A stretch of DNA of 38,362 nucleotides from a virus, in IMG/VR virus record IMGVR_UViG_3300042905_003398, positions 1 to 38,362 of that record. One strand, 5' to 3'. Positions 26,801 through 33,584 of the stretch are shown here, piece after piece; the stretch's first letter is position 1, and every line of letters starts with the position of its first letter. A program made the position numbers and the translations under genes. A model generated the notes under the pieces. It was not told where the DNA came from and did not search any database. It saw only the letters and a program-made list of their open reading frames with translations.

Positions 26801-28278
26801 ATGGGATTGTGTGCTGTTGTTCCGTCTTCGGGAACATAGCACCAAGTATAGCCCAATGAGTTACCAACAAATACAGTTCCAGTAGAAGTCGTAGTTCCGT
26901 TTGGTCCCACTTCTGCTGTAGACCCGATATACGGGTTATAACCAAGTGGATACAAATCTCCTGTGGCACCGAGCCAATATCCAGAAGCCGTGACTCCGTT
27001 GTTACGAAGATCAACAATCGTGGTGGTCTTGTATGGAGTATACTTTCCGACTACAGGAGTTTCATATGTCGTGGACTGTGTTGATGATAGTGGACTGTTT
27101 ACTAAAAAATTCTTTAGCAACACCGAACCAAACATTTTCGTTCCGGCAGGGTGTATAACCCGCTTCAAAACATCAAAGTATGTGTCTATTGAAACCGCAG
27201 ACTTTAATTCATACGAGAAAGACTGATAGAAGTTGCTGTCTTGTATCTTTTTGTTGGATGACAATTTTCCGCGGTTTCCTGAAAAATAACCAGGATACCG
27301 AGTGAGGGCACTGCGCTTTCCGTATACCTTTGCACTTTGCTGTCCTGTATCGCTAAAAACAGACAACAAGAAATAATCAGCAGACACTCCGGGGGAACTC
27401 TGACCGTAGTTTACGCCAGAGTTAATGATGTCTATCTTTTTTATACCTCCAGCAAGTCCAGTCTGTTGAATTTTTGCCGAAAACCCCTTTCCGTTCTCGT
27501 CAAACACAGTCACGGCATCGCCAATTCTATATCCACTGCCGGGCACTTCTACAAAAAAATCTCCAAGCACCGAATATGTGCGCTCAACCCATTTTTCATC
27601 TCCACCAACAACGGTGACCTCTTGATCGGAATTAAATGTACCGTTGATGTCGGACACAAAGAATTCCGTGATTGGCAATCCACTGAAAGAATACTGAACA
27701 ACAGAATTGATGAACGCACTGGCAGAAACTTCAGCACCATTGTATTGGTAAAGATAACCTCCTTTTCCACCAAACAAAGATGTTCCGTTTAGGCTTGTTG
27801 TTTTTATAGAAACAGGTTCTATCCACTCACCATCAGATGCTTTGAGCAAATCAGATGATGGATAGTAAATCTCTAGATCACTGTCATACAGAACACGAAA
27901 CAAGAATTTGTAAGCACTCTCTGTGCCCTTTTTTCCGTAAAACTCTCGTATTTTTTTCAGAAGAGTGTTTTTGTTTGGAACTTCTCCTGACTCGTTTTCT
28001 GCCAAAACTTCTGGAAATCCGTCAAGATAAGTGGACTTAAAGTGGTTGTAGAACTCCTGTGCGTTTTCGTCAACATCAGAAACCGCATCCAAATTCATCA
28101 ACACATAAGAAGGATTATTCTTTTTTTCAAGCCACTCGTAATACGATTTGATGAACAGTATCAATTTTCCGTAATCGGATCGTGCAAAAGAAGGAAACTG
28201 TTCTCGTATGAAAGGAGACAGAACCTTTTCGAGTTCGTCTGTAGGAGTGCTGAGAACTATGTTGTTGATTCCGCTCAT
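23854..28278 (-). CDS. gp7: Baseplate wedge protein (gp7) fused to lectin-like adhesin modules
   Basis: The N-terminal ~400 residues correspond to the C-terminal third of T4 gp7. PFIREQFPSFARSDYGKLIL, then REFYGKKGTESAYKFLFRVL at 111-130 and FDVLKRVIHPAGTKMFGSVL at 368-387 align with T4 segments around RNQYPREE, FYSTKGIEASYKFLFKVLY and RFVHPVGFGF. From about residue 515 the protein is not gp7-like. Residues 516-800 start a lectin domain (GLVLWLRPENIG, VDIWRDSSPRQNH, RIRVYLNGDEG) without its usual end. Residues 803-1474 look like a second one that starts GLEFYFDAGKSACIG, carries two jelly-roll-like inserts (about 885-1006 and 1050-1240), resumes at TIYDISGKGQN and ends GGISAVRVYSRTLSQQEI. The 1474 residues compare with about 1030 in T4. 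The start is coupled to the gp6 stop and has no obvious ribosome site. Confidence 0.87.
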   Translation of the reverse strand: MSGINNIVLSTPTDELEKVLSPFIREQFPSFARSDYGKLILFIKSYYEWLEKKNNPSYVLMNLDAVSDVDENAQEFYNHFKSTYLDGFPEVLAENESGEVPNKNTLLKKIREFYGKKGTESAYKFLFRVLYDSDLEIYYPSSDLLKASDGEWIEPVSIKTTSLNGTSLFGGKGGYLYQYNGAEVSASAFINSVVQYSFSGLPITEFFVSDINGTFNSDQEVTVVGGDEKWVERTYSVLGDFFVEVPGSGYRIGDAVTVFDENGKGFSAKIQQTGLAGGIKKIDIINSGVNYGQSSPGVSADYFLLSVFSDTGQQSAKVYGKRSALTRYPGYFSGNRGKLSSNKKIQDSNFYQSFSYELKSAVSIDTYFDVLKRVIHPAGTKMFGSVLLKNFLVNSPLSSTQSTTYETPVVGKYTPYKTTTIVDLRNNGVTASGYWLGATGDLYPLGYNPYIGSTAEVGPNGTTTSTGTVFVGNSLGYTWCYVPEDGTTAHNPIGAPLGSTTAWYSGKETSWSPAGLRGLVLWLRPENIGVCGSVVNGASVDIWRDSSPRQNHAIPPTWGRFNGMASLNAGITIDKLRPVLVTASSAGVTGISFNGGPVFSPHSVFGGATFGSIVGLGFTTAAGSSAAAVLNGQHLYLTNQLAVTDDADIFVVYRPTIEGLSHGYGLLASRSVNYNPADPSVRIDSVLFSRPYNVQDRTPAFQTSQYYSVTPLGTLLYPGASLPPVGAVGFRPGGDQQSVTQNYIVYDPHVSGVCFGVSVAEAVRDSDNRIRVYLNGDEGLNRSRSTNRYIAEVTAPPTEDFVIKKGLEFYFDAGKSACIGEFARGHDKNLIKNTLFEPIPRNVLKPLDVSAFGRDGAAGAGPILRVTSTTGSEQPAARPEPFVGAEVFRMRTGTNGNLYISPVQNWIDPNYVGFKNKAWTAVMYVRRTDGAAISSASMYIYWNVPNNYNLAAATVQSVGGGWYRISRTRKEPSDGIANPPEQSVVLFGLSGLGAGVEYDISGVQLLPYARDTGVLIPGEPDGVTLGHYGIGQRINTTLGHAHSNRIERFTDAWGDPRMVWRAVNHSVNSSISGWNGGFVSTRTPIDRTKLYRYSVWIQRMDANAGDVYIGTIYGGVNNKITGAEQPNPYFAVATVGSSQIPTSRVGQWLLVVGHIHPEGTASGANSNHPNSGWYALGGGGLTYAPLVNGSGAGDNYSDYIWRSDATSSALRIGLYGSNVPETEARFMLPRIDLVDGTEPTIAELLANTPNTIYDISGKGQNMYALSQPLYSSGDGGVVVFDKKRTTSIRTIPTLSVGSSDETGNSTWEAWVKPIPIVQNVTSYYGFGMWASKGLPYFVYGDAGNHFNSFNTQNIQRVIAQASDFVVPTKYVYAVTTFSYSSASDQTTVTIYTNGKQVGQQIYPGKHIIGSGSGIFALGSHGYGGGTNWYAFGAEGSYWDYHYNGGISAVRVYSRTLSQQEILQNYNSSRARFGI

Positions 28279-28280
28279 TT

Positions 28281-30074
28281 TTACAGTGATGCCTTCCGAG
28301 TGCTAGCAGTGGTTATGCCAACGGAAACCGAATCTGCATATCCACGATTGATTCTAAATATGCTGTTTTCAAAAAGATAAAGGTCGGTGTTTTCTGGTTC
28401 TGCGGTTATAACAAAAAACAGATCATTTCCAGAAGGAACAAATGTGGTATTCAGACTGACAATTCCTCTGTTATAATCAACCTGTCCAATCTTTGGATAC
28501 TCTATCTTTTGTGTTCCATCATCAGCAACAGAAACAAGATTGAGAGTTCCTTCTCCATCATCAATCAAACTAACTCGCTTCAAAGTACCAAACGAATCCT
28601 TGTGTGTGATAAAAGTAGACTTTACTGAACCAGTCATTTGGTGTATTGGATTCTTGAAATCAACAAAGATTCCTTTTGCGGCAGCCAGTTTGGACAGATT
28701 TATAGCCTTACGCATCATCACCGTCGTTTCGTTGCTGACTATAGACCCATTCAACCCGTTTATTCCCTGTATGAGTTTAGACAGGTAAAAGTTTGATCCG
28801 AATCGCTCAAGAGAACTGGCAGAGTAAGTAAAACAATAAGCAACTACTAGGGCTTTCAGAGTTCCTGCACCGATTGAAGTAAGAGCAGGATTGTATGTTA
28901 CGGTAGAAGACAGAACCAAATCAATGTAATCTGGATCTACTATTTCTGGAGTAACAGTAACAACAGAACGGGTTTTCTTCAACGACGAAACAAGAGAAAT
29001 CTTTTCTTCTCGGGTAAGAGCCGATCCAGATTTTGGCTTTATCGCTATCATAACCTTTCCGTATTGCGGAGGATTCATGCTCTCTCCTCCGTAAACATAC
29101 ACCGAATCAGTATTTGGATACTCTTTCTGAACAACCGCAGCGTAATCGTCTTCGGTGACTGCTCGGCTTTGCGCGGTGTAAAACTTTGGAGCCAAAAACT
29201 TGATGCGAGAAACGCTCTCTTCGGGAGATCCCCCAGAAGAAACCGATGCTGCTGTAATGTTACTCAATCCACTAACTGCTGATGTAAAGCGTGAGATTCC
29301 GTTTGCTGCATCTCCATTTGTCTCCAAATATTCAACAATAACCACGCTTCCGGCAGCAGGCTGCGCTCCCAAGAAGTTGTCACCAAAATACAGTTCATAC
29401 ATTCCAGTCTCTTTTTCCTGTAGGAAATACACCTTTGATGTGGGTGTAAGATCAATGTATGAACTGGTGTATGCCCATGCTTCTTCTAGCCCTGTGTTGT
29501 CTGTTGCCGATGCCTTTACACGCACCTTCATTGTGTTTGTGTCAATCTTGTCGTTTGGAATCAGCAGGACAGAACTGGTCTTCTTCGAGGGGTCATACAC
29601 ATAACTCATTCGACGCAGAGTGCCTTCATAGACACTCATGTTCTCGAACGACTGTTTTGCAGCATTAGCATAAACCGTATCAAGCAAAACAAACCGATAC
29701 TGCGTTCCCGCATCATTCGTACCGATGAACTCCGTGCCACGCGCCAAGTAAGTGCTTTCGGATGCCCCTGCTGCGGACGCTCCAAGAACTGCCTTGGAAG
29801 CGCGACGAGAAGAAGGAACATATCCCAGTGCCTTTGCATGGGAAACAACAGACGGACGAAGAACGGCACTGTCAAGGAACATTTCGTTAGCCACCATATT
29901 GGCATAGAATGCCTGATAGTGGGTGTTGTAGGCAAGCACATCCAGCACAGTGCTGAGAACAGACCCATCAAAATTGTAGTCCTTGAGGGTGTCCTGTGAC
30001 TGCAAATACGCCTTCAAAGAAGCCTTTGCGTCATCAAAATCCAGTCCTACAATGTTGAAACTGTTGTTAGCCAT
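28281..30074 (-). CDS. gp6: Baseplate wedge protein (gp6), baseplate J-like
   Basis: This is the main wedge protein; gp6 dimers form the ring that holds the baseplate together. The 597-residue product begins MANNSFNIVGLDFDDAKASL, followed by YNFDGSVLSTVLDVLAYNTH and MVANEMFLDSAVLRPSVVSH, the strongly conserved gp6/baseplate J start (T4 gp6 is 660). A central baseplate J-type segment includes SPEESVSRIKFLAPKFYTAQ, then RAVTEDDYAAVV, typical of the family. Its ATG shares one base with the gp25 stop (TGATG), and gp7 starts two bases after its own stop, so gp25, gp6 and gp7 form a tightly coupled wedge block. Confidence 0.94.
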   Translation of the reverse strand: MANNSFNIVGLDFDDAKASLKAYLQSQDTLKDYNFDGSVLSTVLDVLAYNTHYQAFYANMVANEMFLDSAVLRPSVVSHAKALGYVPSSRRASKAVLGASAAGASESTYLARGTEFIGTNDAGTQYRFVLLDTVYANAAKQSFENMSVYEGTLRRMSYVYDPSKKTSSVLLIPNDKIDTNTMKVRVKASATDNTGLEEAWAYTSSYIDLTPTSKVYFLQEKETGMYELYFGDNFLGAQPAAGSVVIVEYLETNGDAANGISRFTSAVSGLSNITAASVSSGGSPEESVSRIKFLAPKFYTAQSRAVTEDDYAAVVQKEYPNTDSVYVYGGESMNPPQYGKVMIAIKPKSGSALTREEKISLVSSLKKTRSVVTVTPEIVDPDYIDLVLSSTVTYNPALTSIGAGTLKALVVAYCFTYSASSLERFGSNFYLSKLIQGINGLNGSIVSNETTVMMRKAINLSKLAAAKGIFVDFKNPIHQMTGSVKSTFITHKDSFGTLKRVSLIDDGEGTLNLVSVADDGTQKIEYPKIGQVDYNRGIVSLNTTFVPSGNDLFFVITAEPENTDLYLFENSIFRINRGYADSVSVGITTASTRKASL

Positions 30075-30481
30075 CAGCGGAGCCTTTCTAATACAACCGC
30101 AACTCTGTCTGTCCTGCCCACAGCAACAACTGCATATTCAACACTTACCGTGTATTGATTTTCGTCTGGAAGAGCAACCACATCAACGAGCACATTTGAA
30201 ACACGGGGTTCGTGGTTGAGAATGGTATTCAAAACCCGATCTCGAATTTCCATTGTTGTAATGGAGTCGATGGGTTCAAACAGGAGAGGACGCAGCGACC
30301 CGCCGATGGTGGGCTGAAACAGCCGCTCCCCAAAAGCAGTGGACAGCAGATTTCGGAGAGATGTTCGTATTGCACTATCGTCCCGCAGGGTCAACAGATC
30401 GCCCGTCTTCGCGCTACGCGTGAAGTTTGGATCAATGTCCGTGAATACTGGTGTTCCGTTCCCTGCTGCTCGTAGAGCCAT
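30074..30481 (-). CDS. gp25: Baseplate wedge protein (gp25, GPW/gp25 family)
   Basis: This is the lysozyme-like (inactive) wedge protein that helps start sheath assembly at the baseplate. The 135 residues match T4 gp25 (132). They include DIDPNFTRSAKTGDLLTLRD near the start, AIRTSLRNLLSTAFGERLFQ in the middle, and IGGSLRPLLFEPID, the classic gp25 core containing the 'R..P..G' loop. The start overlaps the upstream stop by one base (TAATG) and the stop overlaps the gp6 start, so translation is coupled through the block. Confidence 0.95.
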   Translation of the reverse strand: MALRAAGNGTPVFTDIDPNFTRSAKTGDLLTLRDDSAIRTSLRNLLSTAFGERLFQPTIGGSLRPLLFEPIDSITTMEIRDRVLNTILNHEPRVSNVLVDVVALPDENQYTVSVEYAVVAVGRTDRVAVVLERLR

Positions 30482-31143
30482 TACTTTTTCCCTGCGTTGT
30501 ATGCCAAATGCGTGTTTATTTCGTGAGCGGTTTCAGATATCAGTTGCTCCAACTTGTCCTGTGAGATGCCTTCTTTCTCTATCGCGTCAAGGGGTTCAGC
30601 CGAACACCAATGACAGAACACAAAACCAAGCGGAGTAATTCCGTCCAAGCACTTCAGTGGAGTAACCGTGAAATACTCGACATTATTTATCTCAAGCCCC
30701 GAACGAAAAGCGGACGGGGACAGCGAATCTGTTTTGATGATCCGCGACGACTGCGTGTCCATGACCGCAACCATATCCATGTATCGGGTAAGCAGAACAT
30801 CCTGCGAATCCAACAGAATACTAGGAATTGTTGTGTCACAAGACTCGTGTGTGACAGAAAACCGCTTTATGGATGTGCCGTCAGCGAATGATCCGCCATT
30901 GTGGAGTTGAAAAACCAAGCATCTGCACGCACGAACAGTTACACGCATCTCTGTGAGCAGTTCGTGAATTTGGCTGTGTTGCTCCACAAATCTGCGCTCC
31001 GTTGAGGGTGACCACTTTGGTTTGAATTTTTGATTGCGTATCACACCCACTATTCCCACGATCAATCCAATTACAAATATTCCAACGGCTTCGCCAGACA
31101 TGAGAAAGAAGTCTTTGAATGTTACTGCTGTGGATGCCATCAT
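30481..31143 (-). CDS. Membrane-anchored protein with possible GAF-like domain (220 aa)
   Basis: The N-terminus has one clear transmembrane helix at about residues 11-34 (MSGEAVGIFVIGLIVGIVGV), followed by basic residues (RNQKFKPKW). That pattern predicts an N-out/C-in single-pass protein. The C-terminal ~160 residues begin with a helix (QIHELLTEMRVTVRACRCLV). They then run FQLHNGGSFADGTSI and RFSVTHES, ending with a GFVFCHWCS-type strand and a terminal helix. This 'LHNG..... S..HE ..... GF.F..W' pattern resembles GAF-like phage and bacterial proteins, though I cannot name the family. It is wedged between baseplate genes with 4-base (ATGA) and 1-base (TAATG) overlaps. Its function is unknown: candidates are a membrane contact of the baseplate, a lysis or superinfection factor, or an assembly factor. 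Confidence 0.8.
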   Translation of the reverse strand: MMASTAVTFKDFFLMSGEAVGIFVIGLIVGIVGVIRNQKFKPKWSPSTERRFVEQHSQIHELLTEMRVTVRACRCLVFQLHNGGSFADGTSIKRFSVTHESCDTTIPSILLDSQDVLLTRYMDMVAVMDTQSSRIIKTDSLSPSAFRSGLEINNVEYFTVTPLKCLDGITPLGFVFCHWCSAEPLDAIEKEGISQDKLEQLISETAHEINTHLAYNAGKK

Positions 31144-31955
31144 CGGAAACCTCCTGATCCGAACCCTGTGGGTGAGCCTCCACGGACAGTATTAATAAAT
31201 TGTGGGCTTACCAAACTACCGTTTACTGTGCTGCCTAGTTTGAAGCACGGATCGTTGTTGGCTAGATCCACCAAACTGGCAAGGGCACTAATGTCTGTGT
31301 ATTTTTGAATAAAGTCTGCCGCAGCGTTCTGTATGGCAGCGGCTTGATCCATCAACTCGTTTATTTTGCCATTCACTTCGTCTAGTTTGGCAAACGCAGA
31401 ATCCAATCCTGCCTGTAGTTCCTGAACAGCGTTGGCTAGATCGGTTCCCGACTTTCCGTCAAAATTGTTCAGTACCTTCTCTAGATCAATATTTGCGGCA
31501 ACTGCTCCCTGTATGGCAAATTGACCGTTCTGATTGACCACATTCAATCCCACGCCAATGTCCAGCCCCTCAATTCCAAGAGCACAACTCAACTCCCCAA
31601 ACAGGCTCAGACTGCTTATGGTGGAAAGCAGCCCTTGTGGAGTAGACAGACGCTCGGATTCCGCTGCAAAACCGTCTACAATACCAGACATCTGATCTAT
31701 TCCATTTTTTCCACGCTGAAGAGATGGAAGTGCTTGTACCAGTGGAGAAGGCAATTGTCCGGGTATACCTCCCCCGCCTGCCTGCTCAATCATGGCGGCA
31801 AGGCGACCACCATTCCGTCCCCCCAACTGACGAACAGCACCAATGGCTGCGGCATTTGGATTTTTGAGCATTTCATTGCTCAATCCAAAATTAAGGATTC
31901 CCTTTTCGCCTTCAGACACCTTTTGCTTGCATGGACATGGTTTCTCTTCAGCCAT
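31140..31955 (-). CDS. Hypothetical baseplate-region structural protein (271 aa)
   Basis: I do not recognise the family. The N-terminus has a CxC pair (EEKPCPCKQK). Next come a Gly/Asn-rich, small-residue stretch (GGRNGGRLAAMIEQAGGGG) and a helical region at about 165-215 with heptad-like spacing (LANAVQELQAGLDSAFAKLD). A glycine-rich end (GGSPTGFGSGGFR) closes it. No signal peptide or membrane segment is evident. It follows the PAAR gene by two bases and overlaps the 220-aa membrane protein gene by four (ATGA). Position between the PAAR tip and the wedge genes suggests a hub-associated structural protein or assembly factor (inference). Confidence 0.75.
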   Translation of the reverse strand: MAEEKPCPCKQKVSEGEKGILNFGLSNEMLKNPNAAAIGAVRQLGGRNGGRLAAMIEQAGGGGIPGQLPSPLVQALPSLQRGKNGIDQMSGIVDGFAAESERLSTPQGLLSTISSLSLFGELSCALGIEGLDIGVGLNVVNQNGQFAIQGAVAANIDLEKVLNNFDGKSGTDLANAVQELQAGLDSAFAKLDEVNGKINELMDQAAAIQNAAADFIQKYTDISALASLVDLANNDPCFKLGSTVNGSLVSPQFINTVRGGSPTGFGSGGFR

Positions 31956-31958
31956 AAA

Positions 31959-32225
31959 TCAACCTATGAAAAAAGTCCCTGATCCAGTGGGCTTGTGCCC
32001 ACAACTTGCTTGACTGGCAGTAGTGCATACAGGAATGCCACCCACAACAAAATTAGGATTGCCTTGCTCCATAACTGCATTATCGTGCTCGTTTGTTCCA
32101 TGATCCTTTACTGGATTTCCCTGAACTGCAACGGCAAATCCATCAACAAAAAATGAAGGATTTCCTACAAGGATCATTCCTCCAGCGGTATCTATGTTGG
32201 CACGGCAAACAGCAAAACTAGGCAT
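31959..32225 (-). CDS. PAAR-motif spike-tip protein (gp5.4-like)
   Basis: This is a tail-spike tip that sharpens the gp5 needle. Starting at the ATG ending at 32225 the product is 88 residues and begins MPSFAVCRANIDTAGGMILV, matching the T4 gp5.4 pattern. Three 'NPSFFVDG'/'GNPNFVVGG' turns give the conical PAAR beta-arrangement. Candidate zinc ligands are His42, Cys67, Cys75 and His77. A longer reading frame starts upstream at 32282, but the shorter start is preferred because a perfect GGAGG lies 8 bases upstream and the N-terminus then matches PAAR proteins. The ATG overlaps the end of the 79-aa gene by eight bases. Confidence 0.9.
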   Translation of the reverse strand: MPSFAVCRANIDTAGGMILVGNPSFFVDGFAVAVQGNPVKDHGTNEHDNAVMEQGNPNFVVGGIPVCTTASQASCGHKPTGSGTFFIG

Positions 32226-32457
32226 TGTAAGTTCCTCCGTCAATGTCTCCGAATGTCGCTCCTGCACCGACACCATCTCCAACTATCATAAATCCAGACT
32301 CGGCTTCTTCGGGCAAGTATCCAAAGGTCTGTGGAACGGAACACACATACGAAATTCCGTTTCTCTCCACCAAATCACCGTAATAATAGACAGCGTATTC
32401 TGATGTGCCCGGCACATATTTACGGTGTCTGCCCTTGTAGTCCATTGGATTGGTCAT
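32218..32457 (-). CDS. Small protein upstream of the PAAR tip (79 aa)
   Basis: I have no firm family for this protein. The central part reads YAVYYYGDLVERNGISYVC, and later VPQTFGYLPEEAESGFMIVG. The 'Y..GD.V...G..Y.C......G..P' pattern resembles small carbohydrate-binding or fibre-end modules seen in phage tail proteins. The ATG overlaps the gp5 stop by four bases (ATGA), and its own end overlaps the PAAR start. It is thus locked between spike and tip and is very likely a hub or spike component (inference). Confidence 0.8.
   Translation of the reverse strand: MTNPMDYKGRHRKYVPGTSEYAVYYYGDLVERNGISYVCSVPQTFGYLPEEAESGFMIVGDGVGAGATFGDIDGGTYNA
32234..32238 (-). promoter_or_regulatory. Ribosome binding site that sets the PAAR start
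   Basis: The minus strand reads GGAGG, 8 bases before the ATG that ends at 32225. It decides in favour of the short 88-residue PAAR product over a longer frame beginning at 32282. Confidence 0.8.
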
Positions 32458-33584
32458 CCCCCGCCTCCTTTGACATTTACGCGCTTGGGATTAAGCACAG
32501 GCTCGCCAGAGTTTACCTCTATGCGCTTGCCCTGCTGCATGACCATCAGAGAATTGTCGGTGATGAACGAAATGGTTCTGCCAGAGAAACCAATATCTTC
32601 GTCCGCATAGAACTCAATAGTCTTTCCTGATGCCTTCAGGGTTCCTTCAATCTGAAGGTTTACATCGTTGTTAGCCAACACATTGGTGTTGCCGTTGATT
32701 TCTATGTTTCCGCCACCGTTTATGGTGATGTTGACTGCACCATCAATCACCAAATTCAGCCCCTGTCCGCCCTTGATGTGAACCTTCTTGTTTCCGTGAA
32801 TTATTTCGTAATCGTTTCCCACAATCCTCTGAACTCGGGTTCCATCAGGATTAATGATACTTCCGTCTACCGCTCGCTCCCAGCCATTTGCAACTTCACA
32901 AAAAGTGCCAGAGTTGTGGTATTGGTGGATGCGCTCTTTTCCCGGCGTATCATCGTATTCCTCTATGTGTCCGCTTTCGGTGTAACGAACATGATTTTTT
33001 GGATAAACCGCAGCATAGGGAGTGAATGGTTCGCTCCATCGGGACTTTCCTGCCATGTTCGGTGTGCTTTGAACCGCACGATCCGTGGTAGACGCACGAT
33101 ACGCTGCATTTGCTCCGCGCATCTGATTCTCGTCGTTGTTTCGGGCAAGGCGATTGGTGTCTTGCTCTCCAACAACAGACACCCCCATTGGAAATTTCTT
33201 TTCCCGAACACCCGCATCGGTGGCAGGATACTTTCCGCTAGGATCGTTGAAGCCTTTGTTTGTGTCCGCAGCAGTCATCGGAACACCGCCAAAAGAACCA
33301 ATCATCACGGGGTCTTGTGCTTCTTCTCCGTCACGGAAAAATCCAAACACATGGGAACCAACAAGCAAGCCTGTTGGAGAAGTTCCTATTCCTGAAAGAG
33401 CAGCACTGGTAAGGGGCTGCATGGGATATGCCCACGGCAGTGCTTCAGTAGGAAGTTCGGTCTTGTCTGCTGAGTGGAATCCAAACACACGGACACGACA
33501 TCTGCCAATCAACAGCGGATCGGCAGTGTCTTCCACCACTCCGTGCCACCACACAAATCCTTCTTTTCCCAAAAAGCCTCTCAT
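32454..33584 (-). CDS. gp5: Baseplate spike protein (gp5) lacking the lysozyme domain
   Basis: This is the central spike of the hub. Residues 8-100 match the T4 gp5 OB-fold: FVWWHGVVEDTADPLLIGRC, then LPWAYPMQPLTSAALSGIGT and GLLVGSHVFGFF follow the same order as in T4. Residues 203-218 (ESGHIEEYDDTPGKER) match the T4 linker ESGHIQEFDDTPGQER. From about 255 to 345 short repeats such as GNDYEIIHGNKKVHIKGG and INGGGNIEINGNTN mark the triple-stranded beta-helix. The roughly 160-residue lysozyme domain of T4 gp5 is absent: only about 100 low-complexity residues separate the OB-fold from the linker. The 376-residue length against 575 in T4 agrees. The ATG overlaps the hub-gene stop by one base (TGATG). 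Confidence 0.93.
   Translation of the reverse strand: MRGFLGKEGFVWWHGVVEDTADPLLIGRCRVRVFGFHSADKTELPTEALPWAYPMQPLTSAALSGIGTSPTGLLVGSHVFGFFRDGEEAQDPVMIGSFGGVPMTAADTNKGFNDPSGKYPATDAGVREKKFPMGVSVVGEQDTNRLARNNDENQMRGANAAYRASTTDRAVQSTPNMAGKSRWSEPFTPYAAVYPKNHVRYTESGHIEEYDDTPGKERIHQYHNSGTFCEVANGWERAVDGSIINPDGTRVQRIVGNDYEIIHGNKKVHIKGGQGLNLVIDGAVNITINGGGNIEINGNTNVLANNDVNLQIEGTLKASGKTIEFYADEDIGFSGRTISFITDNSLMVMQQGKRIEVNSGEPVLNPKRVNVKGGGG

Noticed and set aside
30684-30692. GATAAATA-like element on the minus strand inside the 220-aa gene
   Set aside because: Seven of eight bases match, but it is inside a coding region about 200 bases from the next start; likely chance.
32226-32282. Longer start for the PAAR protein
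   Set aside because: The extra residues do not resemble PAAR proteins, and a perfect GGAGG stands before the downstream ATG.
32778-33395. A 205-codon plus-strand frame opposite gp5
   Set aside because: It is antisense to the strongly recognised gp5; its composition follows the complementary codons.
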